From assembly GCA_947501355.1 (NCBI GenBank), contig CANMVA010000001.1, forward strand, positions 1,883,492-1,947,491: DNA of 64,000 bases, in the 5' to 3' direction. A program made the translations under genes and the position numbers. The stretch comes from an uncultured Paracoccaceae bacterium. GTDB lineage: Bacteria > Pseudomonadota > Alphaproteobacteria > Rhodobacterales > Rhodobacteraceae. Under the pieces are notes generated by a model that worked only from the letters and a program-made list of their open reading frames with translations, did no database searches and was not told the DNA's origin. This document shows positions 20,254-29,899 of the stretch, in pieces (the first letter of the stretch is position 1; each line of letters opens with the position of its first letter).

Positions 20254-21249
20254 TTAGCGCAATCCGGCACGGGCAGCCGCGCGGTCAATCGCGGCGATGG
20301 TTTCGTCGGGTGAGACGTGCTGGGGCATGTGGCCGATCCCGTCCAGCCGGGTCAGCACGGCGCCGGGAATTTGCTGTGAAAGCGGTTCGGAATGAATGCG
20401 CAGGGGGACGATGGTATCGGCGGTGCCGTGCACAATCTCTGTCGGCACGCTGATCTTGCTGTAACGTTTGGACATCTCGACGATATGCGGCCGCAGAGAG
20501 TTCACCTGCTGCGCATTCGCCCGCAGCGACTCCCGGCGCAGGGTAAGGCCAGCCCCGACATATTCCGCATAGCCCTCCGGCGCAGCTTGCGGCTCGAAAA
20601 TACTCTCCAAGACATCGTCAATCCGCGATGTCGGCACAAAGGCAGAGATCAGAGGCACCACCGTCGCCCCTCCGACCCGCGAGGAGTTGATGCCGTAAAG
20701 CGCGCCCAGATCACCGGGCCAGGGGTTGGAGGCCGCACCTAGCAACACAAGCCCTGCGGGGTGGTCGGGATAATCCAGCGCCCAGGCCAGTGTCACAGCG
20801 CCGCCAAAAGAGTGCCCGACGATGATCGGGTTTTCCACGTCTAGCTGATCGGCGGCAGCCTTCAGTAAAGCGGCCTGTTCAGACGGGCTTTCCGCCTTGG
20901 TGTTGGTTGCCCCTTCAAAGCCGGGTAGCCGCTCCGTCCAGCCCAGACCGGGCCTGTCAAAAGCAATGACGCGGTAGCGGTCCTTGACGCGGTCCACGAA
21001 CTCAAAGGTCCAGTCGCGCGTATTGCCACTGGCCCCATGGATCAGGATCAGGTCAGGGCCGCTGCCCTCCACATGGGCATGCACCGTTGTGCCATTCACC
21101 TCCAACAGCTGACCTGTGGGCGGGTAGGCGGCTTCGGCCTGCGCCGCGCGCGTCTCCGCCCAGTTGCCGACAATAGCCCCACAGCCCGCCAGAACAGCCG
21201 TCACGGCAGCGAGGGACAGAAGTTTAACGGCCAATTTTCGCAAGGTCAT
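20254..21249 (-). CDS. Alpha/beta hydrolase, probable lipoprotein
   Basis: Serine hydrolase of 331 residues. The N-terminus ([11 protein letters not shown], then a hydrophobic run ending LAGC) is a lipoprotein signal with the acylated cysteine at about residue 23, so the enzyme is probably membrane-anchored on the periplasmic side. The nucleophile elbow is GHSFGGA, the oxyanion segment is [13 protein letters not shown] and the histidine is in GIGHMPQHV. The frame is open to an ATG at 21288. The chosen start overlaps the end of metA by 26 bases. The substrate is unknown. Confidence 0.85.
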   Translation of the reverse strand: MTLRKLAVKLLSLAAVTAVLAGCGAIVGNWAETRAAQAEAAYPPTGQLLEVNGTTVHAHVEGSGPDLILIHGASGNTRDWTFEFVDRVKDRYRVIAFDRPGLGWTERLPGFEGATNTKAESPSEQAALLKAAADQLDVENPIIVGHSFGGAVTLAWALDYPDHPAGLVLLGAASNPWPGDLGALYGINSSRVGGATVVPLISAFVPTSRIDDVLESIFEPQAAPEGYAEYVGAGLTLRRESLRANAQQVNSLRPHIVEMSKRYSKISVPTEIVHGTADTIVPLRIHSEPLSQQIPGAVLTRLDGIGHMPQHVSPDETIAAIDRAAARAGLR

Positions 21250-22141
21250 AGCTGGTGGTCTGGTAAATCTCGTTGATCCAGTTGCCATATAGAAGATGCG
21301 CGTGACTTCTCCACCGGTTCTGCGGGCTGCGCGCAGGATCGTTATCCGGATAGTAGTTCAGCGGCACGTTGATTGGCGTGGCATCGGCCACATCGCGATC
21401 ATATTCCTGCTTGAGCGTGTCGCTGTCATACTCGAAATGATTGAAGATATAGAGCGCGCGGTGGGCCGGGTCCTCCACCAGCGCGGGGCCCACCTCATCA
21501 CTGCTGAGCAGCGTCTTCAGACCATCTGCGGCGTCAATCTCACCCTGCTTCATCTCGGTCCAACGGCTGACGGGGATCACGCAATCATCCGAAAAGCCGC
21601 GCAAGTAAGGCGAGGCGGGATCAATATTGCGGTGCCGGAAGCAGCCAAACGCCTTGGCGTTTAGGATGTGCTTTTTGACACCGTGGAAATGGTTTATCAT
21701 CGCCATGCCACCCCAGCAGACACCGAAGGTGGAATGCACATTGCTTTGCGTCCAGGCGAATACCTCACGCAGTTCGTCCCAATAGGTGACCTTGTCGAAG
21801 TCCAGATGCTCAATCGGGGCGCCGGTGATGATCAGCCCGTCGAACTTCTCGTCCTTCACGTCCTGAAAGGGGCGATAAAACTCAGCCATATGCTCGGCGG
21901 CAGTGGTTTTCGTCTGATGCTCCGACATGCGGATCAGCGTCAGCTCGATCTGCAGGGGCGTGGCACCGATCAGACGGGCGAACTGGTTCTCGGTCTGGAT
22001 TTTCTTGGGCATCAGGTTCAAAAGCCCGATCCGCAAAGGGCGAATATCCTGACGGCCCGCCGCATCCTCGTCCATCACCATCACGCCTTCGCGCGTGAGC
22101 ACGTCATAGGCGGGCAGGGTGGCGGGCAGTTTGATGGGCAT
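21224..22141 (-). CDS. metA: Homoserine O-acyltransferase, predicted acetyl-CoA type
   Basis: Activates homoserine for methionine synthesis. It is a class I glutamine amidotransferase-like fold of 305 residues with the catalytic cysteine at 142 ([10 protein letters not shown]) and a downstream His-Glu pair ([10 protein letters not shown]). Residue 111, in [10 protein letters not shown], is glutamate. In the MetA family glutamate here goes with acetyl-CoA and glycine with succinyl-CoA, so I predict O-acetylhomoserine as product despite the common name succinyltransferase. The gene follows the P-loop protein after 46 bases. I found no convincing SAM riboswitch in that gap. Confidence 0.95.
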   Translation of the reverse strand: MPIKLPATLPAYDVLTREGVMVMDEDAAGRQDIRPLRIGLLNLMPKKIQTENQFARLIGATPLQIELTLIRMSEHQTKTTAAEHMAEFYRPFQDVKDEKFDGLIITGAPIEHLDFDKVTYWDELREVFAWTQSNVHSTFGVCWGGMAMINHFHGVKKHILNAKAFGCFRHRNIDPASPYLRGFSDDCVIPVSRWTEMKQGEIDAADGLKTLLSSDEVGPALVEDPAHRALYIFNHFEYDSDTLKQEYDRDVADATPINVPLNYYPDNDPARSPQNRWRSHAHLLYGNWINEIYQTTSYDLAKIGR

Positions 22142-22187
22142 GGGATCAGGTCCGATTGCTTGCGGGAGGCTTTAAATAGGCTGCGGA

Positions 22188-23045
22188 TCAACGCGCCTCA
22201 AGGGCGGCGGCGATCATGGCGTCAAAGGCTTCGGGCGTTGTGGCTTTCGCGACATCCTCGGCCGTGACGGTCACACCCCAATCCGCCATCGCTGCATAGC
22301 GCGGTTGGCGATGAGCAATCACCTCGGCATAGGTGTGACGGATGAAAGCATCAGGATCAACTTCGCCCTCTACCAGATTGTTATCGCTCAGGTATGCATT
22401 CCATTTCGCGTCCAGAAACTCAGGCCGGTAATAGATTGGCTTGGGCGCTTTATCAAAGCGGCGCACCAGCTCGGCGCGGTGATCCTCACTGCCTTTGATC
22501 CAGACCAGCAGCAGATTCTCGGACAGCGCTTTCAGGATCGGATCGTTTGGATCGGACGGATCGACGACCTCACAGATCGACCCGCTCGTGTCACACACGA
22601 AATTCTCGTAGCCATAAAGGTCTTCGGCCCGGTCGATGAAGCGCACCGTGTCCAGCATCGCCGCGCGCTCTGCCTCCAGATGCTGCGCCTGACGACGCTT
22701 GTATTCGGCAAAGCTCAGCCCGCCCTTGGCGGGATCACCCGGCTTGCCCAGATAAGTCGACAAAGGCGCGAGATTGTCGAAGGTGATGTTGGACGCGATG
22801 TAGAGGCTGTCGCTCATCAGCAGCTCGCGCAGAAGCGGCTGGCGCATGGCCTCGCGCTTGAAGTTGTCGACGATGTATTCGCCCATGTAGCGCGTGCCGA
22901 TGCGGTAATCGACGGAGTAGTGGAACCAATCGCCATGATCGCGCAACATATTGGAAACATGGGTTTTCCCAAGCCCTGACATCGCGAAAAGAAGCACCTT
23001 CTTTCGCTTCGCAGCCTGCCAGTCCTGAGCCGTTTCATAGATCAT
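22188..23045 (-). CDS. P-loop ATPase/kinase-like protein of unknown function
   Basis: A 285-residue soluble protein. The N-terminus has a Walker A-like P-loop, FAMSGLGKTHVSN, followed by a nucleoside-kinase-like segment (WFHYSVDYRIGTRYMGEYI) and a central Asp-rich stretch (EVVDPSDPNDP) before a Walker B-like strand LLLVWIKG. I recognise it as a conserved Rhodobacteraceae protein annotated only as ATPase. It sits upstream of metA on the same strand with a 46-base gap, so a link to methionine metabolism is possible but unproven. A GTG five codons upstream (23060) is an alternative start. Confidence 0.8.
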   Translation of the reverse strand: MIYETAQDWQAAKRKKVLLFAMSGLGKTHVSNMLRDHGDWFHYSVDYRIGTRYMGEYIVDNFKREAMRQPLLRELLMSDSLYIASNITFDNLAPLSTYLGKPGDPAKGGLSFAEYKRRQAQHLEAERAAMLDTVRFIDRAEDLYGYENFVCDTSGSICEVVDPSDPNDPILKALSENLLLVWIKGSEDHRAELVRRFDKAPKPIYYRPEFLDAKWNAYLSDNNLVEGEVDPDAFIRHTYAEVIAHRQPRYAAMADWGVTVTAEDVAKATTPEAFDAMIAAALEAR

Positions 23046-23078
23046 CGCGCTGTCTCTCACCGTCCTGTTCAGACGGGT

Positions 23079-24014
23079 TTAGCGCGCGGACCCATCAAGA
23101 GGTAGGGGTTTGTTGAAAAGCCACCGCCACAGTCGCCCGTCAAGCACACTCAGCCCCAGCGCCAGGATCGCGAACCCCAGATAGGCATTTGCGCTGAGCG
23201 TCTCGCCGCGGACCAGAGCCCCCAGAGTGATGGCAAACGGCACGATCAGCAGCGTGCAAAGCATCAGATTGCCGCTGCCCGCCATCGCCAGCACGCGGTA
23301 ATACAGCAGATAGGCCCCCGCGGTCGCGAAGATCGCGTAATAGCCAATCGCACCCCAGGTTTGAGCCTCCAGATCAAAACGGATCGGTCCTTCCAGAAAC
23401 AGCGCCGCCGGGATCATGATCACCGCCGAGCCCGTGAGCATCCCCGCCGCCGCCAGTTGTGGCGGCAGATGCGACAGTCGCTTCCGCGCCCAGACCCCGG
23501 CCAACGCATAAGAGATCGTGCCCGCAATCACCGCCAGTTGCGCCACGGACCGGACATCGAAATTTGTCAGCGCGCTCAGCCCGATGGCCGTCGCCACGCC
23601 AAAGAACCCCAAAGCCACGCCGATCAAGCGCCGCCGGGTCAGACGCTCGTCTGCGAAGAAGGCCGCCGCGGCCAGAACGCCAAAAATCGCGGTCCCCGCA
23701 TTGAAGATCGAGGTCAGTCCGGTCTCGATATAAAGCTGTCCCCACGCCATGAGCGAAAAGGGGATCACGTTGTTCAGGCAGCCCATCACCAGAAACGCGC
23801 CCCAGACCTTTGGGTCTCGCGGCACGGCGATCCCACGCAGCGCGATCACCAGCCATAACAGCAAAGCCGCCCAGCCGACGCGATGCGCCACGCTGGTGAC
23901 AAAGCCGATCTCGTCCAGAGCGATCCGGATCGACAGGAACGACACACCCCAGATCGCCGAAAGCAACAGCAATTCGGCCCAAGCGCGCGCGGAAAGGATT
24001 TTTTGTTCTGTCAT
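23079..24014 (-). CDS. EamA/DMT-superfamily transporter
   Basis: Inner-membrane exporter-like protein of 311 residues with ten predicted membrane helices in two EamA repeats; the second starts near residue 165. The first repeat has the usual LLLSAIWGVSFLSIRIAL opening and the GLTSIFNAGTAIF core. The substrate is unknown; members export amino acids or other metabolites. It is separated from the upstream FadL-like gene by a strong terminator. Confidence 0.9.
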   Translation of the reverse strand: MTEQKILSARAWAELLLLSAIWGVSFLSIRIALDEIGFVTSVAHRVGWAALLLWLVIALRGIAVPRDPKVWGAFLVMGCLNNVIPFSLMAWGQLYIETGLTSIFNAGTAIFGVLAAAAFFADERLTRRRLIGVALGFFGVATAIGLSALTNFDVRSVAQLAVIAGTISYALAGVWARKRLSHLPPQLAAAGMLTGSAVIMIPAALFLEGPIRFDLEAQTWGAIGYYAIFATAGAYLLYYRVLAMAGSGNLMLCTLLIVPFAITLGALVRGETLSANAYLGFAILALGLSVLDGRLWRWLFNKPLPLDGSAR

Positions 24015-24069
24015 GGGCTGGTTCTATGTCGCTCTCGCAGGCCGGGCGATCTGTTTCTTGCGCAAACGA

Positions 24070-24099
24070 AAAAGCCCCGCCGGTGAGGGCGGGGCTTTT
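24070..24099 (-). terminator. Rho-independent terminator of the FadL-like gene
   Basis: A 12-bp perfect stem (AAAAGCCCCGCC with GGCGGGGCTTTT) with a 6-base loop, 20 bases after the stop of the minus-strand porin gene. It ends in T residues on that strand. The arms are symmetrical, so it could act in both directions. Confidence 0.92.
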
Positions 24100-24119
24100 G
24101 TGATCCAGATGAGGGATGC

Positions 24120-25511
24120 TTAGAAGGTGAAGGAGGCGTTAAACCCGAAGCCCAGCGAGCTGCTGCCTTCGAAATCAGCTACACCTTCGCCACCCACATT
24201 CGCGCGGGCGTCGCCCAGCTCGGAGTAGTTGATACCCGCCGACAGCTTGACGTTGTCTTTGTTGTATTGCGCGCCCAAGGTCAGACCCCGCAGACCATTG
24301 GTCGGCCCAAGCGGGGAGACCAGATCATCACCCTCGGGTTCATAGAGGAACGTGGCCGATGCCGCGAAGTTCTCATTGAAGCGGCGCGCGATACCGATTG
24401 TGTAGCGCTCCCCATCTTCAAGGTTCACAAGGTCAGAACCCAGGAAATCAGGCACAACATCCACAGCCGAGAATTCTGTCCAGCGATAGGATGCGGTCAA
24501 AAGCGTGCCTTCCGCGATACCGGTCTGGAAATCCAGATTAACCGATTGCGGTGTGACGTAATCAACCGAACCTTTGATGGTTTGACCGAGGATCGTTTCC
24601 TTCGTGTCAGCGGAGTGCTCTGTTTCGAAATGATAGGTCAGAGCCACACGAAGCGCGATATCGGGGATCTCATAAGCCGCGCCAACGAGGAAGACCGGCT
24701 CCGTGCTGTCTTCCATCTCGAAGCTATAACCACCACCCGCGAAAAAGTTCGCACGGCCCGTGTCGACAGCGCCTTGCAAAGCCTCAACGCCACCTTGGCC
24801 ACCTTGTTGAATGATCGCCTGCTGTTGCGGAGCGGGAAGACCTGCAAAGATAGCCGGCGTGATGCCTGCCCCCTGAATACCAAGTGCTGCGCCGTAGGTC
24901 GCGATGAAGTTGTTGATAGCGTCCTGATCGCCAGCGATGATGTCTTCTGCATCGCCTGCGCCCAGCGACGGAAGTCCGGTCCCTGCGATCTGACCATTGA
25001 AGTTGCCTGCCGCAGTCGGCGCAACCGAACTACCGGTCACAATCGCATTCGCGTAAGCTGTACCGTTCAGGTCGACCTCGGCGCGCACGCGTTCCATTTT
25101 GACGCCACCGTAAACACTGAACCGGTCGCTGAACTGAAAGCGGCCTACGATGCCCAGCGATTCACTGGACAGATCTGCACCTGTGCCGCCCAAAGCGGAC
25201 GTGGACGGCGTCGTGCCGTATTCGACATTCGCGCCGTAGGGCTGATCGAAAATCAGCGAAACGTTGAACTGGTCATTGATATACTGCGTGTAGCTGAACC
25301 CGAGCTGGCGGTAGCTTTCACCGACATCGTAATCATTGCCTGCATCGTCGCTCCCGACGACGTTGGGCTGGACCACACCGAAACTCAGCGAGACGGTGTT
25401 ATCATCCGCAAAAATCGCGCCAACGCTCTGGCCCGAGCGGTCCAGTCCCGCCGCTGACACAAGCGACGTGCTCAGCATGAGCGCAGCGGATGCGCTTGCA
25501 AAGTGTTTCAT
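24120..25511 (-). CDS. OmpP1/FadL-family outer membrane protein
   Basis: Outer-membrane beta-barrel channel for hydrophobic compounds. It has a cleavable signal (MKHFASASAALMLSTSLVSAA) and then the FadL-like N-terminal segment GLDRSGQSV. The barrel strands alternate through the chain and end in a terminal aromatic, FNASFTF. Residues about 145-250 form a long Gly/Ala/Gln-rich insert (for example APQQQAIIQQGGQGG) in place of the usual short loop. Length is 463 residues. The ATG at 25511 has GAGGGA upstream; five more in-frame codons to 25526 are less likely. The leader holds a small palindrome at 25532-25548. Confidence 0.88.
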   Translation of the reverse strand: MKHFASASAALMLSTSLVSAAGLDRSGQSVGAIFADDNTVSLSFGVVQPNVVGSDDAGNDYDVGESYRQLGFSYTQYINDQFNVSLIFDQPYGANVEYGTTPSTSALGGTGADLSSESLGIVGRFQFSDRFSVYGGVKMERVRAEVDLNGTAYANAIVTGSSVAPTAAGNFNGQIAGTGLPSLGAGDAEDIIAGDQDAINNFIATYGAALGIQGAGITPAIFAGLPAPQQQAIIQQGGQGGVEALQGAVDTGRANFFAGGGYSFEMEDSTEPVFLVGAAYEIPDIALRVALTYHFETEHSADTKETILGQTIKGSVDYVTPQSVNLDFQTGIAEGTLLTASYRWTEFSAVDVVPDFLGSDLVNLEDGERYTIGIARRFNENFAASATFLYEPEGDDLVSPLGPTNGLRGLTLGAQYNKDNVKLSAGINYSELGDARANVGGEGVADFEGSSSLGFGFNASFTF

Positions 25512-25531
25512 TTTGACTTCCCTCATCCCTG

Positions 25532-25548
25532 ATCACGATTAGCGTGAT
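25532..25548. promoter_or_regulatory. Small palindrome in the leader of the FadL-like gene
   Basis: ATCACG-ATTAG-CGTGAT, a 6-bp inverted repeat with a 5-base centre, 21-37 bases upstream of the porin start. It may be an operator for a fatty-acid or other regulator. The evidence is only the symmetry and position. Confidence 0.3.
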
Positions 25549-25631
25549 TGTTTTAGTGGATCGACGTTAGGCGGCGGAAATGCGCCGGGTCAATTCTTAC
25601 CCAACGTTATGACCAGCTGAGGGACGCCGCG

Positions 25632-26501
25632 TCACATTTTTGTAACGCGCCGGTTTTCGAGGCGGATATTGGCGTAATTTGCTCCAAAAATGAGCGCTGC
25701 ACCAACGAAGATCCACAGGTCAATCGCTTCGCTGTAGAACATCGCGCCGATCACCGCGATGACCGGCAGGCGGACAAAATCAATCGGCATGACGACACTG
25801 GCAGGCGCCAGGCTCAGCGCGGTGGTCAGGCAGAAATGCGCCAGTAACCCCGCGCAGCCGATCAGGATCAGCCATGGCACCGACGCGGCCGAAGGCAGGG
25901 CGATGTCGCCATCATACCCTGCTGCGATGATGCCGAAGCCCGCCTGCATCACCGTCAGGTAAAAGAGGATACAGGTGATCGTTTCGGTGCGCGTCAGCTT
26001 GCGCGTGGCAATCGCGGTGCCTGCAAAGAAGATTGCCGAGGCCGCCGCACAGATCACACCGATGTTCAGCGCGTTGAAATCCGGACGCACGACGATCAGC
26101 ACGCCTGCGAACCCGACGAGGGCGGCCAATACTTTGGGCCGTGTCAGACGTTCTCCCAGAAGCAGGGGCGACAGCAGCAGGACCCAAAGCGGAGACGTGA
26201 ACTCAAGCGCGAAGAGCTGCGCCAGTGGGATCATCGTGAGCGCGAAAAACCACAGGTTCTGGCCCGTGAAATGGCACAGGTTGCGGATCGCCTGCAGACC
26301 CAGATGGCGTCGTGTGATCTGATGCAATGTGCCTGCCGTCCCTGCAATGCTCAGAACCAACACGATGCCCACAAAGGAGCGGAACATCATGATCTCGAAT
26401 GTATCGAGCTCGAAACTGACCGCCCGGCCCGCAATGGCCATGGCCGTAAACGAGCCAATCGCGCCACTCATCCACAGCGCAGCCTTGATGACGTCAGACA
26501 T
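25632..26501 (-). CDS. EamA/DMT-superfamily transporter
   Basis: Second EamA-type transporter in the window, 289 residues, ten predicted helices. It has TFEIMMFRSFVGIVLVL in the first repeat and ALEFTSPLWVLLLSPLLLGERLT, the usual end of the first EamA domain. The second repeat starts near residue 145 (LNIGVICAAASAIFFAGTAIA). It is clearly diverged from the copy at 23.1-24.0 kb, so it is not a recent duplication. The substrate is unknown. Confidence 0.9.
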   Translation of the reverse strand: MSDVIKAALWMSGAIGSFTAMAIAGRAVSFELDTFEIMMFRSFVGIVLVLSIAGTAGTLHQITRRHLGLQAIRNLCHFTGQNLWFFALTMIPLAQLFALEFTSPLWVLLLSPLLLGERLTRPKVLAALVGFAGVLIVVRPDFNALNIGVICAAASAIFFAGTAIATRKLTRTETITCILFYLTVMQAGFGIIAAGYDGDIALPSAASVPWLILIGCAGLLAHFCLTTALSLAPASVVMPIDFVRLPVIAVIGAMFYSEAIDLWIFVGAALIFGANYANIRLENRRVTKM

Positions 26502-26609
26502 CCGTGCCTCGGTAAGTCTTTTCCAGAATTCTCGCTACGGGCAGAGCGGAACCGGTTGAAATTATGAAAGTGCTCTGATCGGTCTGCGCGTCACAAGCGT
26601 GACCGTAGC

Positions 26610-28172
26610 CTACTCCCATTCGATGGTGCCTGGAGGCTTCGATGTGATGTCATAGGTCACACGGTTGATGCCCTTGACCTCGTTGATGATCCGCGTCGCG
26701 GTCTCGCCCAGAAATTCGTGGCTGAACGGATAATAGTCGGCCGTCATCCCATCGACAGAGGTCACAGCACGCAAAGCACAGGCATAATCATAGGTGCGGA
26801 AATCGCCCATCACGCCAACGGTGCGCACGGGCAGGATCGCCACGAAAGCCTGCCAGATCTCATCATAAAGTCCGTGCTTGCGGATCTGGTCGATATAGAC
26901 CGCATCGGCCTTGCGCAGGATATCGAGCTTGTCGCGGGTGATGTCGCCGGGGCAACGGATCGCAAGGCCGGGACCGGGGAAGGGGTGGCGCCCGATAAAG
27001 CTGTCGGGCAGGCCAAGTTCGCGCCCCAAGGCGCGCACCTCGTCTTTGAAAAGCTCGCGCAAAGGCTCGACCAGTTTGAGGCCCATCTTCTCGGGCAGCC
27101 CGCCTACGTTGTGATGGCTCTTGATCGTGACCGAGGGCCCGCCAGAGAAGCTGACGCTTTCGATGACATCCGGGTAGAGCGTGCCTTGAGCGAGGAATTT
27201 CGCGCCGCCGACCTCGTTGGCGTGTTTCTGGAACACGTCGATGAAGAGCTTGCCGATTATCTTGCGCTTGGTTTCCGGGTCTGACTGGCCTTCCAGCTCG
27301 CCCAAAAACAGATCGCTCTCATCAGCGTGGACCAGAGGCATGTTGTAGTGATCACGGAACATGGTGACGACCTCGTCCGCCTCGTTCTGGCGTAAGAGGC
27401 CGTGATCGACGAAGACACAGGTGAGCTGATCGCCAATCGCCTCGTGAATCAACACGGCGGCAACCGAGCTGTCGACACCGCCCGATAACCCGCAGATCAC
27501 CTTCGCATCGCCCACCTGTTCGCGGATTTTGCGGATTGCTTCCTCGCGGTAGGCCCCCATCGTCCAATCGCCGGTAAAGCCTGCCAGCTTCACGAAATTC
27601 TCGTAAAGCGTCTTGCCGTTCGGGGTGTGATGCACCTCCGGATGGAACTGCACGGCGAAGAAATTGCGGTCCAGATCGGCCGTGATCGCAAACGGCGCGT
27701 TGGGGGAGGTGCCGTAGACCTCGAACCCCGGCGCGATCTGGCTGACATGATCGCCATGGCTCATCCAGACCTGTTCCCTGGCCTCCAGGAACCAGCCTTT
27801 CAGCAGATCAATCCGGTCGTCAGACGGCGTGACATAGGCGCGCCCGAACTCGGCCGTCCCGTACCCCTGTTCGACCTTGCCGCCCAGCATATGCATCATC
27901 ACTTGCTGGCCATAGCAGATGCCAAGAATCGGCACGCCAATGCCGAAGACAGAGGCGGGCGGTTGCGGCGCGCCTTCGTCAAAAACAGATGCTGGACCGC
28001 CGGAGAAAATCACCGCTTTCGGGGCAAACTCGGCCAAAAACGCATCCGTCACGTTCTGGTAGGGGTGGATTTCGCAATAGACGTTCAGCTCCCGTAGGCG
28101 GCGCGCGATCAGCTGCGTCACCTGGCTGCCAAAGTCGATAATCAGAAGGCGGTCGTGGGATGTATCAGACAT
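26610..28172 (-). CDS. guaA: GMP synthase, glutamine-hydrolysing
   Basis: Converts XMP to GMP using glutamine and ATP, in the cytoplasm. The N-terminal glutamine amidotransferase domain has [11 protein letters not shown] with the catalytic cysteine and the histidine in [11 protein letters not shown]. The ATP-pyrophosphatase domain has [10 protein letters not shown]. The C-terminal dimerisation domain ends in KPPGTIEWE, the invariant GuaA terminus. At 520 residues from the ATG at 28172 it has the standard length; the open frame upstream is not conserved. Confidence 0.98.
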   Translation of the reverse strand: MSDTSHDRLLIIDFGSQVTQLIARRLRELNVYCEIHPYQNVTDAFLAEFAPKAVIFSGGPASVFDEGAPQPPASVFGIGVPILGICYGQQVMMHMLGGKVEQGYGTAEFGRAYVTPSDDRIDLLKGWFLEAREQVWMSHGDHVSQIAPGFEVYGTSPNAPFAITADLDRNFFAVQFHPEVHHTPNGKTLYENFVKLAGFTGDWTMGAYREEAIRKIREQVGDAKVICGLSGGVDSSVAAVLIHEAIGDQLTCVFVDHGLLRQNEADEVVTMFRDHYNMPLVHADESDLFLGELEGQSDPETKRKIIGKLFIDVFQKHANEVGGAKFLAQGTLYPDVIESVSFSGGPSVTIKSHHNVGGLPEKMGLKLVEPLRELFKDEVRALGRELGLPDSFIGRHPFPGPGLAIRCPGDITRDKLDILRKADAVYIDQIRKHGLYDEIWQAFVAILPVRTVGVMGDFRTYDYACALRAVTSVDGMTADYYPFSHEFLGETATRIINEVKGINRVTYDITSKPPGTIEWE

Positions 28173-28351
28173 GCGCCATCTGGTAGCCCCGTGCGCGCCG
28201 ACACGCAATGTCTGGGATGCACTTTCGCGCAGCTTGACCTTGAGGGATGTCGCTTTTCCCCCCGAACCGCCGCAATCGCGGCGCGCGCGGCGCGCAAAGC
28301 GCGTATCAAAAGAGACAAGTTCGGGCTTTGCGAGAAAGTAAGGGTGGTCTC

Positions 28352-29896
28352 ATGGCAGAAGCACAGACAAGACGACGCGCACGGGGCGGCGGCGGGGCAG
28401 CCCGGCGCGCGGAACGCACTGCGGTCAAGATCGAAACCGCCAAATATATCGAGCGCAACATCCCCCTGACCGAACTTCTCTCGGACGACGCACTGAATAT
28501 CATAGAGGCCAACGCCGAAACGCTGCTTGAAGAGGTCGGCGTCGCCTTTGTCGAAAACCCCGAAGCGCTTGAGCGCTGGAAAGCAGCCGGAGCGCATATA
28601 ACCGGAGAACGTGTGCGCCTGCCCAAGGGCCTTGCCCGCAAGCTGTGCGAAACGGCCCCGTCCAAGTTCACCCAACATGCCCGCAATCCTGAACGGAATG
28701 TCGAAATCGGCGGCAACACGCTTGTGACCGCGCCCGTCTACGGCCCGCCTTTCGTGCGCGACGCCGATGGCGGCCGTCGCTATGCCACGATGGACGATTT
28801 CAAGAATTTCGTGAAGCTCGGCTATATGTCGAAATACCTGCACCATTCGGGCGGCACCGTGTGCGAGCCCACAGATGTGCCGGTGAACAAGCGTCACCTC
28901 GACATGCTGCTGGCCCATATGACGCTTAGCGACAAACCGTTCATGGGATCGGTGACCGAGCCGTCTCGCGCGCAAGACAGTGTCGAGATGTGCGAGATTC
29001 TCTTCGGCAAAGAGTTTGTCCAAGAGAACACGGTGATGACCTCGCTCATCAACATCAACTCGCCCATGACCTTTGATGCCACGATGATGGGCGCGCTTGA
29101 GGTCTATGCCGCCAACAACCAGGCCTGCATCGTCTCGCCCTTCATCGTCGGCGGGGCAATGGCGCCCGTGTCGGTTATGGGCACGCTGACCCAAGTGCTG
29201 GCCGAGGTGATGGCAGGCATCGCCTATTCCCAGATCATCCGCCCCGGCGCGCCCGTGATTTTTGGCACGTTTGTGACCTCGATCGACATGAACTCCGGCG
29301 CGCCCACCTTCGGCACGCCAGAGGCGAGCCAGATTCTTTACGGGGCAGGGCAGTTGGCCCGCCGCATGGGTCTGCCGTTCCGCTCAGGCGGCGGGCTTTG
29401 CGGCTCCAAACTCCCGGATGCGCAGGCCGCTTACGAGACGGCGCATACCCATAACGCAGCGCTCATGGGTGGCGTGAACTTCATGTTGCACAGCTGCGGC
29501 TGGCTCGAAGGGGGGCTCGTGTCGTCCTACGAGAAATTTGTGATGGATGCGGACCAGCTTGGAACGCTTCAGAAAATGGCCGCAGGCGTGGACACCACGG
29601 AAGAGGCGCAAGCGATGGACGCGATCCGCGAGGTCGGCCCCGGCGGGCATTACCTTGGCTGCGCCCATACCCAGGCCAATTTCAAGGACGCGTTCTGGCG
29701 CACCGATCTGCTGGATTACAAACCTTTTGAGACCTGGGACGAAGAAGGCGCGCGCGACACGCAGACGCTGGCCTCGGTCCGGGTGCAGAAACTGCTGAAC
29801 GACTATCAGCAACCCCAGCTTGATCCCGGCATCCACGCAAAACTTGTCGAATATGTGGAAGCCAAGAAATCCTCCATGCCCGACGCGTTTGTCTAG
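28352..29896 (+). CDS. MttB-family trimethylamine methyltransferase-like protein
   Basis: Corrinoid-dependent methyltransferase superfamily member of 514 residues. Recognised by the TIM-barrel segments HHSGGTVCEPTDVPVNKRHL, PFIVGGAMAPVSVMGTLTQ and GGVNFMLHSCGWLEGGLVSS. There is no in-frame TAG, so it is a non-pyrrolysine member; such proteins demethylate glycine betaine or other quaternary amines in some bacteria. The N-terminus is arginine-rich. The ATG at 28352 is preceded by AAGGGTGG. No corrinoid protein gene is adjacent, so the partner must be elsewhere. Confidence 0.88.
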   Translation: MAEAQTRRRARGGGGAARRAERTAVKIETAKYIERNIPLTELLSDDALNIIEANAETLLEEVGVAFVENPEALERWKAAGAHITGERVRLPKGLARKLCETAPSKFTQHARNPERNVEIGGNTLVTAPVYGPPFVRDADGGRRYATMDDFKNFVKLGYMSKYLHHSGGTVCEPTDVPVNKRHLDMLLAHMTLSDKPFMGSVTEPSRAQDSVEMCEILFGKEFVQENTVMTSLININSPMTFDATMMGALEVYAANNQACIVSPFIVGGAMAPVSVMGTLTQVLAEVMAGIAYSQIIRPGAPVIFGTFVTSIDMNSGAPTFGTPEASQILYGAGQLARRMGLPFRSGGGLCGSKLPDAQAAYETAHTHNAALMGGVNFMLHSCGWLEGGLVSSYEKFVMDADQLGTLQKMAAGVDTTEEAQAMDAIREVGPGGHYLGCAHTQANFKDAFWRTDLLDYKPFETWDEEGARDTQTLASVRVQKLLNDYQQPQLDPGIHAKLVEYVEAKKSSMPDAFV

Positions 29897-29899
29897 GGC

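Noticed and set aside
22142-22200. Possible SAM-II riboswitch upstream of metA
   Set aside because: The 46-base gap has a GCAGCC...TTTAAAGCC stretch that loosely recalls SAM-II, but the conserved GCTAAA pseudoknot strand near the start codon is missing and no consistent P1/P2 pairing could be drawn. A covariance search of RF00521 would settle it.
24267-25457. Long plus-strand reading frame opposite the FadL-like gene (396 codons)
   Set aside because: It is antisense to a protein with a clear signal peptide and barrel, and its translation shows no recognisable domain. GC-rich codon bias alone creates such shadows.
28261-28310. GC-rich hairpins upstream of the MttB-like gene as a cobalamin riboswitch
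   Set aside because: There is a CGCCGC-AATC-GCGGCG stem and alternating GC sequence, but no B12-box (GCCACTG-like) and too little length for a cobalamin aptamer.
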